A stretch of DNA of 64,000 nt from Staphylococcus simiae (GCF_017357005.1 NZ_CP071589.1:186001-250000); one strand, 5' to 3'. Shown: positions 27,286 to 37,076, numbered from the stretch's first letter. The notes: generated by a model from the letters alone, not told the origin. Numbers and translations: made by a program.

Positions 27286-27752
27286 TGTCACAACCATTAA
27301 TTCAAAAAGAAAATATTTTACTGAGCTTACAAGCATCAGACAAAGGGGATGTATTATCGCAGATGTCTGATTTGCTTAATCGTAACGGTTATGTCAAAGA
27401 AACGTTTAAGCAAGCAGTCATTGATAGAGAACATGAATTTGCAACAGCTTTACCAACGCAACGATGTTCTGTAGCCATTCCACATACAGATGTTGAACAC
27501 ATTAATGAAAGAACGATTGGTGTAGCCATTTTGGAAGATGAAGTGCCATTTGTGGAGATGGGCACACTTGATCAAGAAACAAATGTCAAAATTGTCTTTA
27601 TGTTAGCGATGGATAAAGTGGATGATCAATTATCACTATTGCAACAATTGATGCAAATTTTCCAAAGTGACGACAAACTAGAGAGTATTCTTCGTGCAAC
27701 AGACACGACAGAATTAGCAGCATTAATTAATCAGTATTTAGCACATAAGTAA
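27285..27752 (+). CDS. gatA: PTS galactitol-type EIIA component
   Basis: The ATG at 27285 overlaps the regulator stop and has GAGGGAG upstream; 155 residues. It is an EIIA of the fructose/mannitol/galactitol class. The phosphorylated His lies in VAIPHTDVEH. It passes phosphate from HPr to EIIB during uptake. EIIB and EIIC genes follow directly, in the order A-B-C. Galactitol is inferred from the EIIC type and the polyol-phosphate dehydrogenases downstream. Confidence 0.9.
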   Translation: MSQPLIQKENILLSLQASDKGDVLSQMSDLLNRNGYVKETFKQAVIDREHEFATALPTQRCSVAIPHTDVEHINERTIGVAILEDEVPFVEMGTLDQETNVKIVFMLAMDKVDDQLSLLQQLMQIFQSDDKLESILRATDTTELAALINQYLAHK

Positions 27753-27790
27753 ACACATAAAAAATAATTAACTAAATGGAGGAATTTAAA

Positions 27791-28069
27791 ATGAAACAAG
27801 TATTAGTAGCATGTGGAGCAGGTATCGCAACATCAACAGTAGTGAATAACGCAATCGAGGAAATGGCAAAAGAGCATAATATTAAAGTAGACATTAAACA
27901 AATCAAAATTACTGAAGTAGGTCCTTATGAACAAACAGCAGATTTACTAGTAACAACTGCTATGACTAAAAAGGAATACCCATTCCCAGTTATTAATGCA
28001 CGTAACTTCTTAACTGGAATTGGTATTGAAGATACTAAAAAGCAAATCTTAGAAGAATTACAAAAATAA
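27791..28069 (+). CDS. gatB: PTS galactitol-type EIIB component
   Basis: The ATG at 27791 follows GGAGGAATTTAAA and gives 92 residues; an earlier in-frame ATG overlaps that ribosome site. The phosphorylated Cys is in VACGAGIATSTVV near the N-terminus. It receives phosphate from EIIA and passes it to the incoming sugar. It is the middle gene of the gatABC set. Confidence 0.93.
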   Translation: MKQVLVACGAGIATSTVVNNAIEEMAKEHNIKVDIKQIKITEVGPYEQTADLLVTTAMTKKEYPFPVINARNFLTGIGIEDTKKQILEELQK

Positions 28070-28189
28070 ATGAGTTTCTAAGATGACACAGACAACGTTC
28101 AACGCATACAGATATTTATATGAAATTTGCATGTAAACACAAATTGAAAGAACATATATTCATTTCTCAGAATAGGGAGGGTTTAACAC

Positions 28190-29449
28190 ATGACATACTT
28201 CACTGATTTTATTAGGGGGTTCTTAGATTTAGGTGCAACGGTTATTTTACCAGTAGTTATTTTCTTATTAGGTATCTTCTTTAGACAAAAAGTAGGTGCG
28301 GCATTTAGATCAGGTTTAACTATCGGTGTTGCATTTGTTGGTATCTTCTTAGTTATTGATTTATTAGTTAAAAACTTAGGTCCAGCAGCGCAAGCAATGG
28401 TTAAAAATTTAGGGGTGAGCTTAAATGTTATTGATGTAGGTTGGCCAGCAACGTCATCAATCGCCTGGGCATCATCTGTCGCAGCTTTTATTATTCCTTT
28501 AGGTATCATAGTCAATGTTGTTTTATTACTTACAAAAGCAACTAAAACAATGAACGTAGATATTTGGAACTTCTGGCATTACACATTTATGGCGGCGATG
28601 GTTTATGCCATTTCTGGTAGTATGTGGCAAGCACTATTAGCAGCAGTCGTCTTCCAAGTGATTTGTCTAAAAGTAGCAGACTGGACTGCGCCGATGATGA
28701 GTGAATTCTTCGACTTACCAGGTGTTTCTATTGCAACTGGTAGTACGATTTCATACGCACCAGGTATTTATTTAGTGAAATTATTACAAAAAATCCCTGG
28801 TATCAATAAATTAGATGCTGATCCTGAAACAATTCAAAAACGTTTCGGAGCATTTGGCGAATCTATTTTCGTAGGTCTTGTCTTAGGTTTAGGTATTGGT
28901 TTATTAGCAGGATATAACGTTGGAGATGTCATCAACTTAGGTATGTCAATGGCAGCAGTAATGGTGTTAATGCCTAGAATGGTTAAGATCTTAATGGAAG
29001 GTTTAATGCCTGTATCAGAATCAGCAAGAACTTGGTTAAACAAACGTTTTGGAGATCGTGAAATTTACATTGGTTTAGATGCAGCGGTGGCATTAGGACA
29101 TCCTGCTGTCATTTCTACAGCGTTAATTTTAGTACCAATCACAGTATTATTAGCAGTTATCTTACCAGGTAACCAAGTGCTGCCGTTTGGTGACTTAGCA
29201 ACAATACCATTCGTTGTAGCATTTATCGTTGGTGCAGCTAGAGGTAACATTATTCATTCTGTCATTGTAGGTACGATTATGATCGCAATTTCATTATATA
29301 TTGCAACAGACGTAGCGCCAATTTTCACAGATATGGCTAAAGGAACGAATGTTCAAATGCCTAAAGGATCTTCTGAAATCTCTAGTATTGACCAAGGTGG
29401 TAACATCGTTAACTATATTATCTTTAAAATATTTAGTCTATTTAATTAG
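28190..29449 (+). CDS. gatC: PTS galactitol-type EIIC permease
   Basis: This 419-residue membrane component has about 9-11 hydrophobic segments. The EIIC-GAT pattern shows as FIRGFLDLGATVILPVVIF at the start and in the soluble loop around KRFGAFGESIFVGL. It forms the translocation channel for galactitol or a related polyol. GGGAGGG precedes the ATG. An intergenic gap of 120 bp separates it from gatB, without a clear terminator, so the operon probably continues to the dehydrogenases. Confidence 0.92.
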   Translation: MTYFTDFIRGFLDLGATVILPVVIFLLGIFFRQKVGAAFRSGLTIGVAFVGIFLVIDLLVKNLGPAAQAMVKNLGVSLNVIDVGWPATSSIAWASSVAAFIIPLGIIVNVVLLLTKATKTMNVDIWNFWHYTFMAAMVYAISGSMWQALLAAVVFQVICLKVADWTAPMMSEFFDLPGVSIATGSTISYAPGIYLVKLLQKIPGINKLDADPETIQKRFGAFGESIFVGLVLGLGIGLLAGYNVGDVINLGMSMAAVMVLMPRMVKILMEGLMPVSESARTWLNKRFGDREIYIGLDAAVALGHPAVISTALILVPITVLLAVILPGNQVLPFGDLATIPFVVAFIVGAARGNIIHSVIVGTIMIAISLYIATDVAPIFTDMAKGTNVQMPKGSSEISSIDQGGNIVNYIIFKIFSLFN

Positions 29450-29466
29450 ATATCGAGGTGTATGTG

Positions 29467-30501
29467 ATGAAAGCTTTAGTAAAGACAAAAGCAGGACATG
29501 GCAACTTAGAACTTCTTGATAAAGAAGTAGCAACACCAGTAGATGACAAAGTAAAAATTAAAGTACATTATGCAGGAATTTGTGGCACAGATATTCATAC
29601 CTATGAAGGACACTATAAAGTGAATTTTCCTGTGACATTAGGGCATGAATTTTCAGGAGAAATTGTTGAGGTTGGTGACGATGTGACAGATTTCAAAGTT
29701 GGAGATCGTGTCACTTCAGAAACAACATTTTATGTATGTAATGAATGTGAGTATTGTCAGATGAAAGATTATAACTTATGTAACCACAGAAAAGGTATTG
29801 GTACGCAAGTAGATGGTGCATTTACCAATTATGTTATCGCACGTGAAGAAAGTTTACACCATATACCTGATAATGTGTCCTATCAATCAGCAGCAATGAC
29901 GGAACCATTAGCATGTGCTTACCACGGTGTTTCTAAGATAACAGTGAATCCTGGAGATATTGCGGTAGTTATGGGGCCTGGACCTATTGGCTTGTTAGTA
30001 GCGCAAGTGTTGAAAAGTAAAGGTGCTAAAGTCGTTGTGACAGGTTTAGATAACGATAAAGTTCGTTTAGACAAAGCACAAGAACTGAATATGGATTATA
30101 TTGTGAACTTACAACAAACAGATTTAAAAACATTCGTTAATGATATAACTGATGGTTACGGTGCAGATGTCGTTGTTGAATGTTCAGGTGCAGTACCCGC
30201 AGCATTACAAGGTTTAGATATTTTACGTAAAAAAGGACGCTATAGCCAAATTGGTATTTTTAAAGAGGCTGAAATTCCATTTGATTTAGAAAAAATCATT
30301 CAAAAAGAATTAACAGTAGTCGGCAGTAGAAGTCAAAAACCTGCTGATTGGGAACCGTCTTTAAAACTAATGGCAGACGGCTTAGTGGATGCAGAAGCAT
30401 TAGTGACAAAAGAATTTTATATTGATGACTGGGATAATGCGTATCAACACTTGAAATCAGGTGAAGGTATTAAAGCGTTACTGAAGCCACTGGACAATTA
30501 A
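29467..30501 (+). CDS. Zinc-dependent polyol dehydrogenase (sorbitol dehydrogenase-like)
   Basis: The ATG at 29467 with GAGGTG upstream gives 344 residues; a GTG at 29458 overlaps that site. It is a medium-chain dehydrogenase with the catalytic zinc motif CGTDIHTYEGHY...GHEFSGE and structural zinc cysteines CNECEYCQMKDYNLC. The cofactor loop is MGPGPIGLLV (near residues 171-180). Members oxidise sugar alcohols or their phosphates with NAD. Its gene lies between gatC and a second dehydrogenase of the same superfamily, so it probably handles a polyol related to galactitol. Confidence 0.92.
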   Translation: MKALVKTKAGHGNLELLDKEVATPVDDKVKIKVHYAGICGTDIHTYEGHYKVNFPVTLGHEFSGEIVEVGDDVTDFKVGDRVTSETTFYVCNECEYCQMKDYNLCNHRKGIGTQVDGAFTNYVIAREESLHHIPDNVSYQSAAMTEPLACAYHGVSKITVNPGDIAVVMGPGPIGLLVAQVLKSKGAKVVVTGLDNDKVRLDKAQELNMDYIVNLQQTDLKTFVNDITDGYGADVVVECSGAVPAALQGLDILRKKGRYSQIGIFKEAEIPFDLEKIIQKELTVVGSRSQKPADWEPSLKLMADGLVDAEALVTKEFYIDDWDNAYQHLKSGEGIKALLKPLDN

Positions 30502-30517
30502 GTAGAGGTGAATAGAT

Positions 30518-30664
30518 ATGGTAGAAACAATGTTGGAGTTTATGCTTGGACCATTTAGACAAATTACGAATTTTTATATGGATCATTTGTTGATTAGTAA
30601 CTCTGTAGTGCTTTCTGGTTATGCCGCAACAGTATTCTTTAAAAAGAAAAAAGTTGCGAATTAA
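30518..30664 (+). CDS. Small hydrophobic protein inside the gat operon
   Basis: A 48-codon frame from the ATG at 30518 follows AGAGGTGAATAGAT, a good ribosome site, 16 bp after the preceding stop. It ends 23 bp before the next gene. The product begins MVETMLEFMLGPFRQ and ends VFFKKKKVAN, with one probable membrane segment (about 24-41) and a Lys-rich tail. I do not recognise a family. The tight spacing and ribosome sites on both sides support it as a real gene of the operon. Confidence 0.7.
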   Translation: MVETMLEFMLGPFRQITNFYMDHLLISNSVVLSGYAATVFFKKKKVAN

Positions 30665-30687
30665 CGCTAGAGTGAGGTGATTGACGA

Positions 30688-31734
30688 GTGAAATCTTTAA
30701 ATTTATATGATGTTGAAGATTTGAGATATGAAGATAGCGAGCAACCAACGATAGTCAATGATAATGACGTGCTAATTAAAGTGAAAGCTACTGGAATTTG
30801 TGGTTCTGATACATCACGTTATAAAAAACTGGGTCCCTATATCACTGGTATGACATTTGGTCATGAATTTTCAGGTGTAGTGGAAGAGGTCGGAGAAGCG
30901 GTGACACATCTGAATCCTGGAGATAAGGTTACAGGTTGTCCTGCAATGCCTTGTTATGAATGTGATTACTGTTTAAAAGGAGAGTATTCACGCTGTAAAT
31001 CATTATATGTGATAGGTTCCTATGAGCCAGGATCGTTTGCTGAATTTGTTAAGTTACCAAGTCAAAATGTCTTGAAAGTACCGGGTGATGTTGATTATGC
31101 AACTGCAGCTATGGTTGAGCCATCTGCTGTTGTAGCACACGGTTTTTATAAAACAGCCATACAACCTGGCATGACGGTAGCTATTATGGGATGTGGTAGC
31201 ATCGGGTTGCTAGCCATTCAATGGGCACGTATCTTTGGTGCTGCAAAGATTATTGCTATCGATATTGACGACCATAAACTAGATATTGCAAAAAAATTAG
31301 GTGCACATCAAGTTATCAATTCGCTTGAAACAGATTTAGAAACATTTATTGAAACACACTATCGTGATCAAATTGATGTCGCCATAGAATCATCTGGAGC
31401 CAAGATAACCATTGGACAAATTCTAACACTACCCAAAAAGGGTGGGGAGGTACTGTTATTAGGTATTCCATATGCAGATATAGAGATTACAAGACAGCAT
31501 TTTGAGAAAATCTTACGTAATGAACTGAGTGTACATGGGTCATGGAATGGCTTATCAAGCCCATTTCCAGGAAAAGAATGGCATGCGACGTTACATTATA
31601 TGCAAACAAAAGATATTAATGTAACACCGATTATTTCACATTATCTACCATTATCTGAAGGTCCAGTAACATTTGATAAATTAGTTAATAAGAAAGAAAA
31701 ATATGACAAAGTGATGTTTGTCGTTAATGACTAA
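30688..31734 (+). CDS. gatD: Galactitol-1-phosphate 5-dehydrogenase-like enzyme
   Basis: This 348-residue medium-chain zinc dehydrogenase starts at a GTG with GAGGTGATT upstream. It has the catalytic site CGSDTSRYKKLGPY...GHEFSG, structural cysteines CYECDYCLKGEYSRC and cofactor loop MGCGSIGLLAI. Length and the PSAVVAHGFYK segment match GatD, which converts galactitol-1-phosphate to tagatose-6-phosphate. It closes the operon of regulator, gatABC, first dehydrogenase and small protein. Tagatose-6-phosphate kinase and aldolase are not in the window. Confidence 0.9.
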   Translation: MKSLNLYDVEDLRYEDSEQPTIVNDNDVLIKVKATGICGSDTSRYKKLGPYITGMTFGHEFSGVVEEVGEAVTHLNPGDKVTGCPAMPCYECDYCLKGEYSRCKSLYVIGSYEPGSFAEFVKLPSQNVLKVPGDVDYATAAMVEPSAVVAHGFYKTAIQPGMTVAIMGCGSIGLLAIQWARIFGAAKIIAIDIDDHKLDIAKKLGAHQVINSLETDLETFIETHYRDQIDVAIESSGAKITIGQILTLPKKGGEVLLLGIPYADIEITRQHFEKILRNELSVHGSWNGLSSPFPGKEWHATLHYMQTKDINVTPIISHYLPLSEGPVTFDKLVNKKEKYDKVMFVVND

Positions 31735-31752
31735 CATCATTTGAATGTAAAC

Positions 31753-31798
31753 ATAGCCAATTGATTTGTTGTAATGCTACGACAAGTTAATTGGCTAT
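31753..31798 (+). terminator. Terminator of the gat operon
   Basis: ATAGCCAATTGATTTGT faces ACAAGTTAATTGGCTAT and is followed by TGTTTTG. Confidence 0.85.
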
Positions 31799-31821
31799 TG
31801 TTTTGAAGGAAACTAAAAAGA

Positions 31822-31862
31822 AACGCTAACTAATAAGATGTAGTATTTCATTAGTTAGCGTT
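31822..31862 (-). terminator. Terminator of the phosphoglucomutase gene
   Basis: AACGCTAACTAAT pairs perfectly with ATTAGTTAGCGTT. On the minus strand it is followed by TCTTTTTAG. Confidence 0.88.
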
Positions 31863-31871
31863 CTAATATAT

Positions 31872-33509
31872 TTAATTAAATATTTGTGTATTAATGTCAT
31901 TAGCAACTTGATCAAAGTTACTACATGATAAGGATATGTAAAGCTTAATTTTAGGCTCGGTTCCGGACGGTCGTAAGGCGATAAATCCCTCTTTAAAATA
32001 TATTTTAATGACATCTGCTCGTGGTAACGTAATCTTTGAAGCTTTCCCGTTTGAAGATTCAGTTCTAACGCCAGTTAAATAATCTTCTATAGTAGTAATG
32101 GTTAAACCGTTAATCTGATTAGGCGTAGCATTTCTAAAATTATCCATGATAGTTGCAATTTTTTCTTTGCCAGCTAATCCTTCAAAGGTATGAGAAAATA
32201 GTTTGTCTTCATGCATTCCAACTTGGGCATAAATATCATTAAGTTCATCTTTTAACATGCGATTGTTATTTTTTAATTCAGCTGCGTATCTAATTAATAA
32301 AGGAACGATTTGCACAGCATCCTTATCTCTAACAAATGCTTCAGCTAAATAACCATAGCTTTCCTCGTAACCGAATATAAAGTTAGTTTGCTTATCAAGT
32401 GCTCTAATTTCTTCGGCAATATATTTGAAACCAGTCAATACTTCTTTTATAGCAACATTATGATAACGTGCTAATGATTTGGCCAACTCGCTACTAACAA
32501 TCGATTGAATCATTAAACGGTTATTTAAATGAGCTGTTTGTTTGATACGATAGTTTAATAACAAGGCACCAATTTGATTACCATTAAAATAATAAAGCGT
32601 ACCATCAGCATCTCGTTCAACTAGTCCAAATCTATCAGCATCAGGATCGGTACTAATCATGAGATCTGCTCCGATATCATTGGCTATATCAATTGATTGA
32701 TCAAATGATTGATGATCTTCTGGATTGGCACTTTTAACTGAACTGAAATTTGAATCTGGTATACATTGTGATTGAACTAAAGTGTATTGTGTGAAACTTA
32801 AATCATCTAGTAATGTAGGTACAATAGGTACGCTTGTACCATGTAAACTAGTAAAAACAACTTTTAAATTAGATTGTGGTATATGATCTGTTAACTTGAT
32901 TACTTGTTGAATATAATGTTGAGTTACACTATTATCTAGCGTTTGAATAAAGTCATTATTATGAGTCGTAACTGAAGTTATATCAATAGATAGTGGATCA
33001 CCAATTTGATCAATGTAGTTACTAAGTGATTCTGCAATCGTTGTGTCTATTTGCGCACCATCGGCCCCATAAACTTTAATGCCGTTATAATCTTTGGGAT
33101 TGTGACTAGCTGTAATCATAATTCCAGCAGAAGCTTTCATATATCTCACTGCAAAAGAAAGCTCGGGTGTTGTTTTATATGTATTAGGTAAGTAAACAGT
33201 GATGTCATGTGACGCTAATATTTGAGCAATGAGTTGGCTAAACTCTGGAGATAAATGCCTTATATCATAATGAATAACGACACTTGGTGATGTTGCTTGT
33301 TGTTTTAAATATTGAGCCAAACCTAAAGCGACCTTAGCAACTGTATACTTATTTAGACGTCCTTCACCTAAGCCAAATTTTCCTCGAATACCTGCCGTAC
33401 CAAAACTAAGTTTAGTTTGGAAACCTTCATCTTGCTCTTCTTTAGATTGTTGTTGAAAGAACGATTTAACAAAACTGTCATTTATTTTTTCTAACCAAAG
33501 TTGTTTCAT
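31872..33509 (-). CDS. pgcA: Alpha-phosphoglucomutase / phosphomannomutase
   Basis: The ATG at 33509 has GAAAGGA upstream and gives 545 residues; a GTG 18 bases earlier overlaps that site. All four family loops are present: the phosphoserine loop TASHNPKDYNG, the magnesium loop DPDADRFG, the sugar loop GYEESYG and the phosphate loop RPSGTEPK. PgcA-type enzymes interconvert glucose-6-phosphate and glucose-1-phosphate for UDP-glucose, used in lipoteichoic acid anchor and WTA glycosylation. It lies next to the WTA cluster and is transcribed divergently from it. Whether it is the only copy in the genome cannot be seen. Confidence 0.93.
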   Translation of the reverse strand: MKQLWLEKINDSFVKSFFQQQSKEEQDEGFQTKLSFGTAGIRGKFGLGEGRLNKYTVAKVALGLAQYLKQQATSPSVVIHYDIRHLSPEFSQLIAQILASHDITVYLPNTYKTTPELSFAVRYMKASAGIMITASHNPKDYNGIKVYGADGAQIDTTIAESLSNYIDQIGDPLSIDITSVTTHNNDFIQTLDNSVTQHYIQQVIKLTDHIPQSNLKVVFTSLHGTSVPIVPTLLDDLSFTQYTLVQSQCIPDSNFSSVKSANPEDHQSFDQSIDIANDIGADLMISTDPDADRFGLVERDADGTLYYFNGNQIGALLLNYRIKQTAHLNNRLMIQSIVSSELAKSLARYHNVAIKEVLTGFKYIAEEIRALDKQTNFIFGYEESYGYLAEAFVRDKDAVQIVPLLIRYAAELKNNNRMLKDELNDIYAQVGMHEDKLFSHTFEGLAGKEKIATIMDNFRNATPNQINGLTITTIEDYLTGVRTESSNGKASKITLPRADVIKIYFKEGFIALRPSGTEPKIKLYISLSCSNFDQVANDINTQIFN

Positions 33510-33843
33510 ATTATAGAATCCTTTCACATAAAAGCAATGGAAGTTAGTAATTTCTTATAACTAATACTGTCATTATATAATATAATTCTTCAATTTTACA
33601 TATGATTGGAGATATTAGCTATGCTAGTTGCTTAAGAGATTAACATTTTAAAAGATGAGTAAAACTTAATGTTTCTTAATTTGATAACAAGATTAAAATA
33701 TAATTGAAAATACATATAAAAATGGAATATTAATTTAAATGAGTATATAATAAAAATGGAATTTAGCCATTAATGTTAAAGGACAACTTAGAATATTATT
33801 GGAGCAACTTTGAGAAATATTAAAGACATAATGGGGGATATAA
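33510..33843. other. Divergent promoter region of pgcA and the double glycerophosphotransferase
   Basis: 334 bp of AT-rich sequence with no supported gene. A ribosome site GGGGGATATAA ends it. Promoters in both directions are expected; I do not see a clear operator. Confidence 0.5.
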
Positions 33844-36800
33844 ATGAATTATATACTTATTGAGCAGGAACAAAATAAATTAACACTTAAATTTGAGCAA
33901 ACTAGTAAATCAGTCGATAAAATTTACATTAAAAATGAATATCAGTCATTAACATTTTTACCTAGTAGCCATGACGCTAACTATTTTGAAATTGATTTAA
34001 TAAATGTGTTACATACATTTGAACATTATTCTGGGACAAAGATATATGTCATTATTGAAGAGTCAAATGATATCATAACAACACAAAGAAGTATTAATGT
34101 TAAAAAAGATCATTTAAAAGTGATAAACTTAGCACCGATAAATCAAAGAGGTTTATACATTAATCCATACATAACAAAAAATGGACAATTCCATCTTGTA
34201 TTAGGCAAAGAATTAGCTTTAAGTACTTTCTTTTCCAAAAGACATATCAATAAAGTGAAGTTCACAAATTCTGAAGCCATTATTGATGGACAATTTTCTT
34301 TAGTCAATGCAAAGTTACAGAAAGCATCACTTATGATTAAAAGCAGACTGAGTGATTATTTAATTGAAGTACCAATGGAAAAAGTTGTTAACATTTATGC
34401 TAACTCAAAAAGCGGTGTAACAAAATTTAATTATAACGTCGATATTTATCAATCATTAATATCATTTTTGCAGTTTCACTTAGATAACGAAGATGTGATT
34501 GATGTTTTCTTAAATATTGATATCGAAGAACTATTAAACCCAATTCAAATTAAAGTAGGATGTCCAAGAATCATTGCTGAATATATATTGAAAGGTGAAA
34601 TAATCACAGAATATCAAGGTGACATACGTTCTGCTACACCGTATTTTACTATGAAAGGTAAAAATTTATCATTTCATATTAATACTTATGACATTGATAG
34701 TTATCAAACATATTTACAATGTTTGAGAGATAATACAGTTAATAAAAAACAAAGTGATGTTTGGATTATTGGTGAACGACCATACAAAGCACAGGAAAAC
34801 GGCTATCACTTCTTTAAATATATGAGAACAGAACATCCTGAGCTAGCTGTATATTATGTCATTGACAAAGATTCCAAAGAACGACATAAAGTTGAACCGT
34901 TTGGCAATATTATTGATTTTGGTTCAGCTGAGCATTTTAAGATGATGTTGCAAGCTGATTATATTTGTACAACACATTATCCAGAATTAATCTATCCAAC
35001 GAATAGTAAAATATTTGAGCAGAAGATTACAGCAACGAAAGTTTTTCTACAGCATGGTGTACTCGGAACTAAAAATTTATCGGGTATTTATGGTAATCAG
35101 TTGAAAAACTGTAATTTAGACGTCTTTATTACGAGCTCACAACGTGAGAAAGAAATTGTGGTCAAAGATTTGAAGTTTGATGCTGAGCAAGTAAAAGTTA
35201 CTGGTTTAGCACGTTTTGATAGTTTATTTGAGCAATCAACCACTGTAAAAAATCAAGTGCTTATCATACCGACATGGCGTGATTGGCTAACAAGTGCTGA
35301 TCAAATACGTCAATCTGAATACTTATCTCGAATGAATGCGTTGTTAAATAGTGACATAATTAAACGTTATTCTCATCAAGGACTACAATTTGTTTTTTGT
35401 TTACATCCGAATATGCAACCGTTTATTGATTTATTTGAAGTGCCTGATTATGTGAAAAGTATTAGACAAGGAGATGTAGATGTTCAACAATTAATTAAAG
35501 AAAGTAAATTAATGATCAATGATTATTCGAGTGTCGGTTTTGACTTTAGTTTCTTAAATAAACCAGTGATTTATTATCAGTATGATAAAGATCGCTTTTT
35601 AGGTAAGCATCCGTCACATATTGATATCGAAAATGAATTGCCAGGTTTCATTGTTAATAACCAACAAGATTTAGAAATGAAATTACAAGAAATGATAGAT
35701 CATCATTTTGAAGTGCCAGCAATGATAAAACAACGTGCATTAAACTTTTATAATTTTAGAGATCAACAAAATTGTGAACGTATTTATCAAGCTGCAATAT
35801 CTTACAATAAGCCATTAGTTAATAGCAAAGTAAAACATAATGTCATCACAGCTCACTTATATAAAAGGTTTCAAAAGTTACCACAATATTATAAGTTGAT
35901 GAAAAAAATGAATGCATTGATAACAAAAGTCGTACCTGTTCAACAAGATTTAATTGTTATCGAAAGCAATGTAGGTAAATCAGTGAGTGATAGTCCCAAA
36001 GTCATTTATGATGCTTTGAAAAGTTACACTAATAAATACCGTATTGTTTGGGTAACTAATGTTCAGTATCCATTTAACGATGAACGTGTGATAACAGTTA
36101 AGCGTCTATCACCGGAATATTATTATTATTTATCACGTGCGAAATATTGGATTAATAACCAAAATTTCCCAACCTATATGAAAAAACATAAAGATACCAT
36201 TTATCTTCAAACGTGGCATGGTACGCCTTTGAAGAAAATGCTCAATGATGTTGAACATTTTAAAGGACGCACTGATGACTATAAAGAACGTGTAAATCAA
36301 GCCATTAAAACATGGGACTATTTAGTATCACCAAGTCCCTATGCGACACAATGCTTTAAATCAGCATTTAACTATAAGAAGGAAATATTAGAAGTGGGCT
36401 ATCCAAGAAATGATATGTTCTATAATACTGATGACCGCTTTGTTACGGAAAAACAATTAGAAGTCAGACAACGACTTGGTATTGCAAAAGATAAAAAAGT
36501 CATTCTTTATGCACCAACATTCCGAGATGATGAAGTGAATAAAGCTAAGAAGCATATCATTAATTTAAAATTAGACTTAGCTAAGATGAAAGAAAACTTA
36601 GCAGACGATTATGTTTTATTACTTCGTCCACATATCATAATTAGTAATGCGTTGCGTATTGATCAAGAGTTACAAGATTTCGTTATCAATGTAGGTAAAT
36701 ACAATGATATTAGCGAACTATATTTAATTTCTGATATATGCATTACTGATTACTCATCAGTGATGTTTGATTATGCTAATACTAAACGGCCATTATTATT

Positions 36801-37035
36801 TTTCACTTATGATTTAGAACATTATAAGAATGATTTAAGAGGGTTCTATTTTGATTTTGAAAATGAGGCACCAGGCCCTTTATTGAATACTAACGAAGCA
36901 TTAATTGATGCCATAATTAATATTGAGCAAGTAAAGAAAAATTATAAAGATAAATATCAAGATTTTTATCATAAATTCTGTACATTTGAAACAGGAAAAG
37001 CAGCGCAAGACATTGTGAAAAGAATTTTTGAATAA
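33844..37035 (+). CDS. Double-domain CDP-glycerol/ribitol glycerophosphotransferase-like protein
   Basis: This is a 1063-residue protein. Residues 1-290 look like beta-rich accessory modules, ending with TPYFTMKGKNLSF near 264-277. Residues 300-640 form a first polyol-phosphate transferase domain (QHGVLGT near 403, TGLARFD, PTWRDW, HPNMQ, NDYSSVGFD near 558). Residues 700-1063 form a second (QTWHGTPLKK near 789, YPRND, YAPTFRDDE, ITDYSSVMFDY near 966). Family members transfer glycerol- or ribitol-phosphate from CDP precursors to teichoic acid at the inner membrane face. The first domain has QHG where the second has WHG. Two such domains in one chain could add two units or a mixed unit. It is followed by a hairpin and faces tarD. 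Confidence 0.85.
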   Translation: MNYILIEQEQNKLTLKFEQTSKSVDKIYIKNEYQSLTFLPSSHDANYFEIDLINVLHTFEHYSGTKIYVIIEESNDIITTQRSINVKKDHLKVINLAPINQRGLYINPYITKNGQFHLVLGKELALSTFFSKRHINKVKFTNSEAIIDGQFSLVNAKLQKASLMIKSRLSDYLIEVPMEKVVNIYANSKSGVTKFNYNVDIYQSLISFLQFHLDNEDVIDVFLNIDIEELLNPIQIKVGCPRIIAEYILKGEIITEYQGDIRSATPYFTMKGKNLSFHINTYDIDSYQTYLQCLRDNTVNKKQSDVWIIGERPYKAQENGYHFFKYMRTEHPELAVYYVIDKDSKERHKVEPFGNIIDFGSAEHFKMMLQADYICTTHYPELIYPTNSKIFEQKITATKVFLQHGVLGTKNLSGIYGNQLKNCNLDVFITSSQREKEIVVKDLKFDAEQVKVTGLARFDSLFEQSTTVKNQVLIIPTWRDWLTSADQIRQSEYLSRMNALLNSDIIKRYSHQGLQFVFCLHPNMQPFIDLFEVPDYVKSIRQGDVDVQQLIKESKLMINDYSSVGFDFSFLNKPVIYYQYDKDRFLGKHPSHIDIENELPGFIVNNQQDLEMKLQEMIDHHFEVPAMIKQRALNFYNFRDQQNCERIYQAAISYNKPLVNSKVKHNVITAHLYKRFQKLPQYYKLMKKMNALITKVVPVQQDLIVIESNVGKSVSDSPKVIYDALKSYTNKYRIVWVTNVQYPFNDERVITVKRLSPEYYYYLSRAKYWINNQNFPTYMKKHKDTIYLQTWHGTPLKKMLNDVEHFKGRTDDYKERVNQAIKTWDYLVSPSPYATQCFKSAFNYKKEILEVGYPRNDMFYNTDDRFVTEKQLEVRQRLGIAKDKKVILYAPTFRDDEVNKAKKHIINLKLDLAKMKENLADDYVLLLRPHIIISNALRIDQELQDFVINVGKYNDISELYLISDICITDYSSVMFDYANTKRPLLFFTYDLEHYKNDLRGFYFDFENEAPGPLLNTNEALIDAIINIEQVKKNYKDKYQDFYHKFCTFETGKAAQDIVKRIFE

Positions 37036-37043
37036 TAAAATAA

Positions 37044-37076
37044 GACCAATCTCCACTACCATTTAGGAGATTGGTC
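37044..37076. terminator. Bidirectional terminator
   Basis: GACCAATCTCC pairs perfectly with GGAGATTGGTC between convergent genes. Confidence 0.88.
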
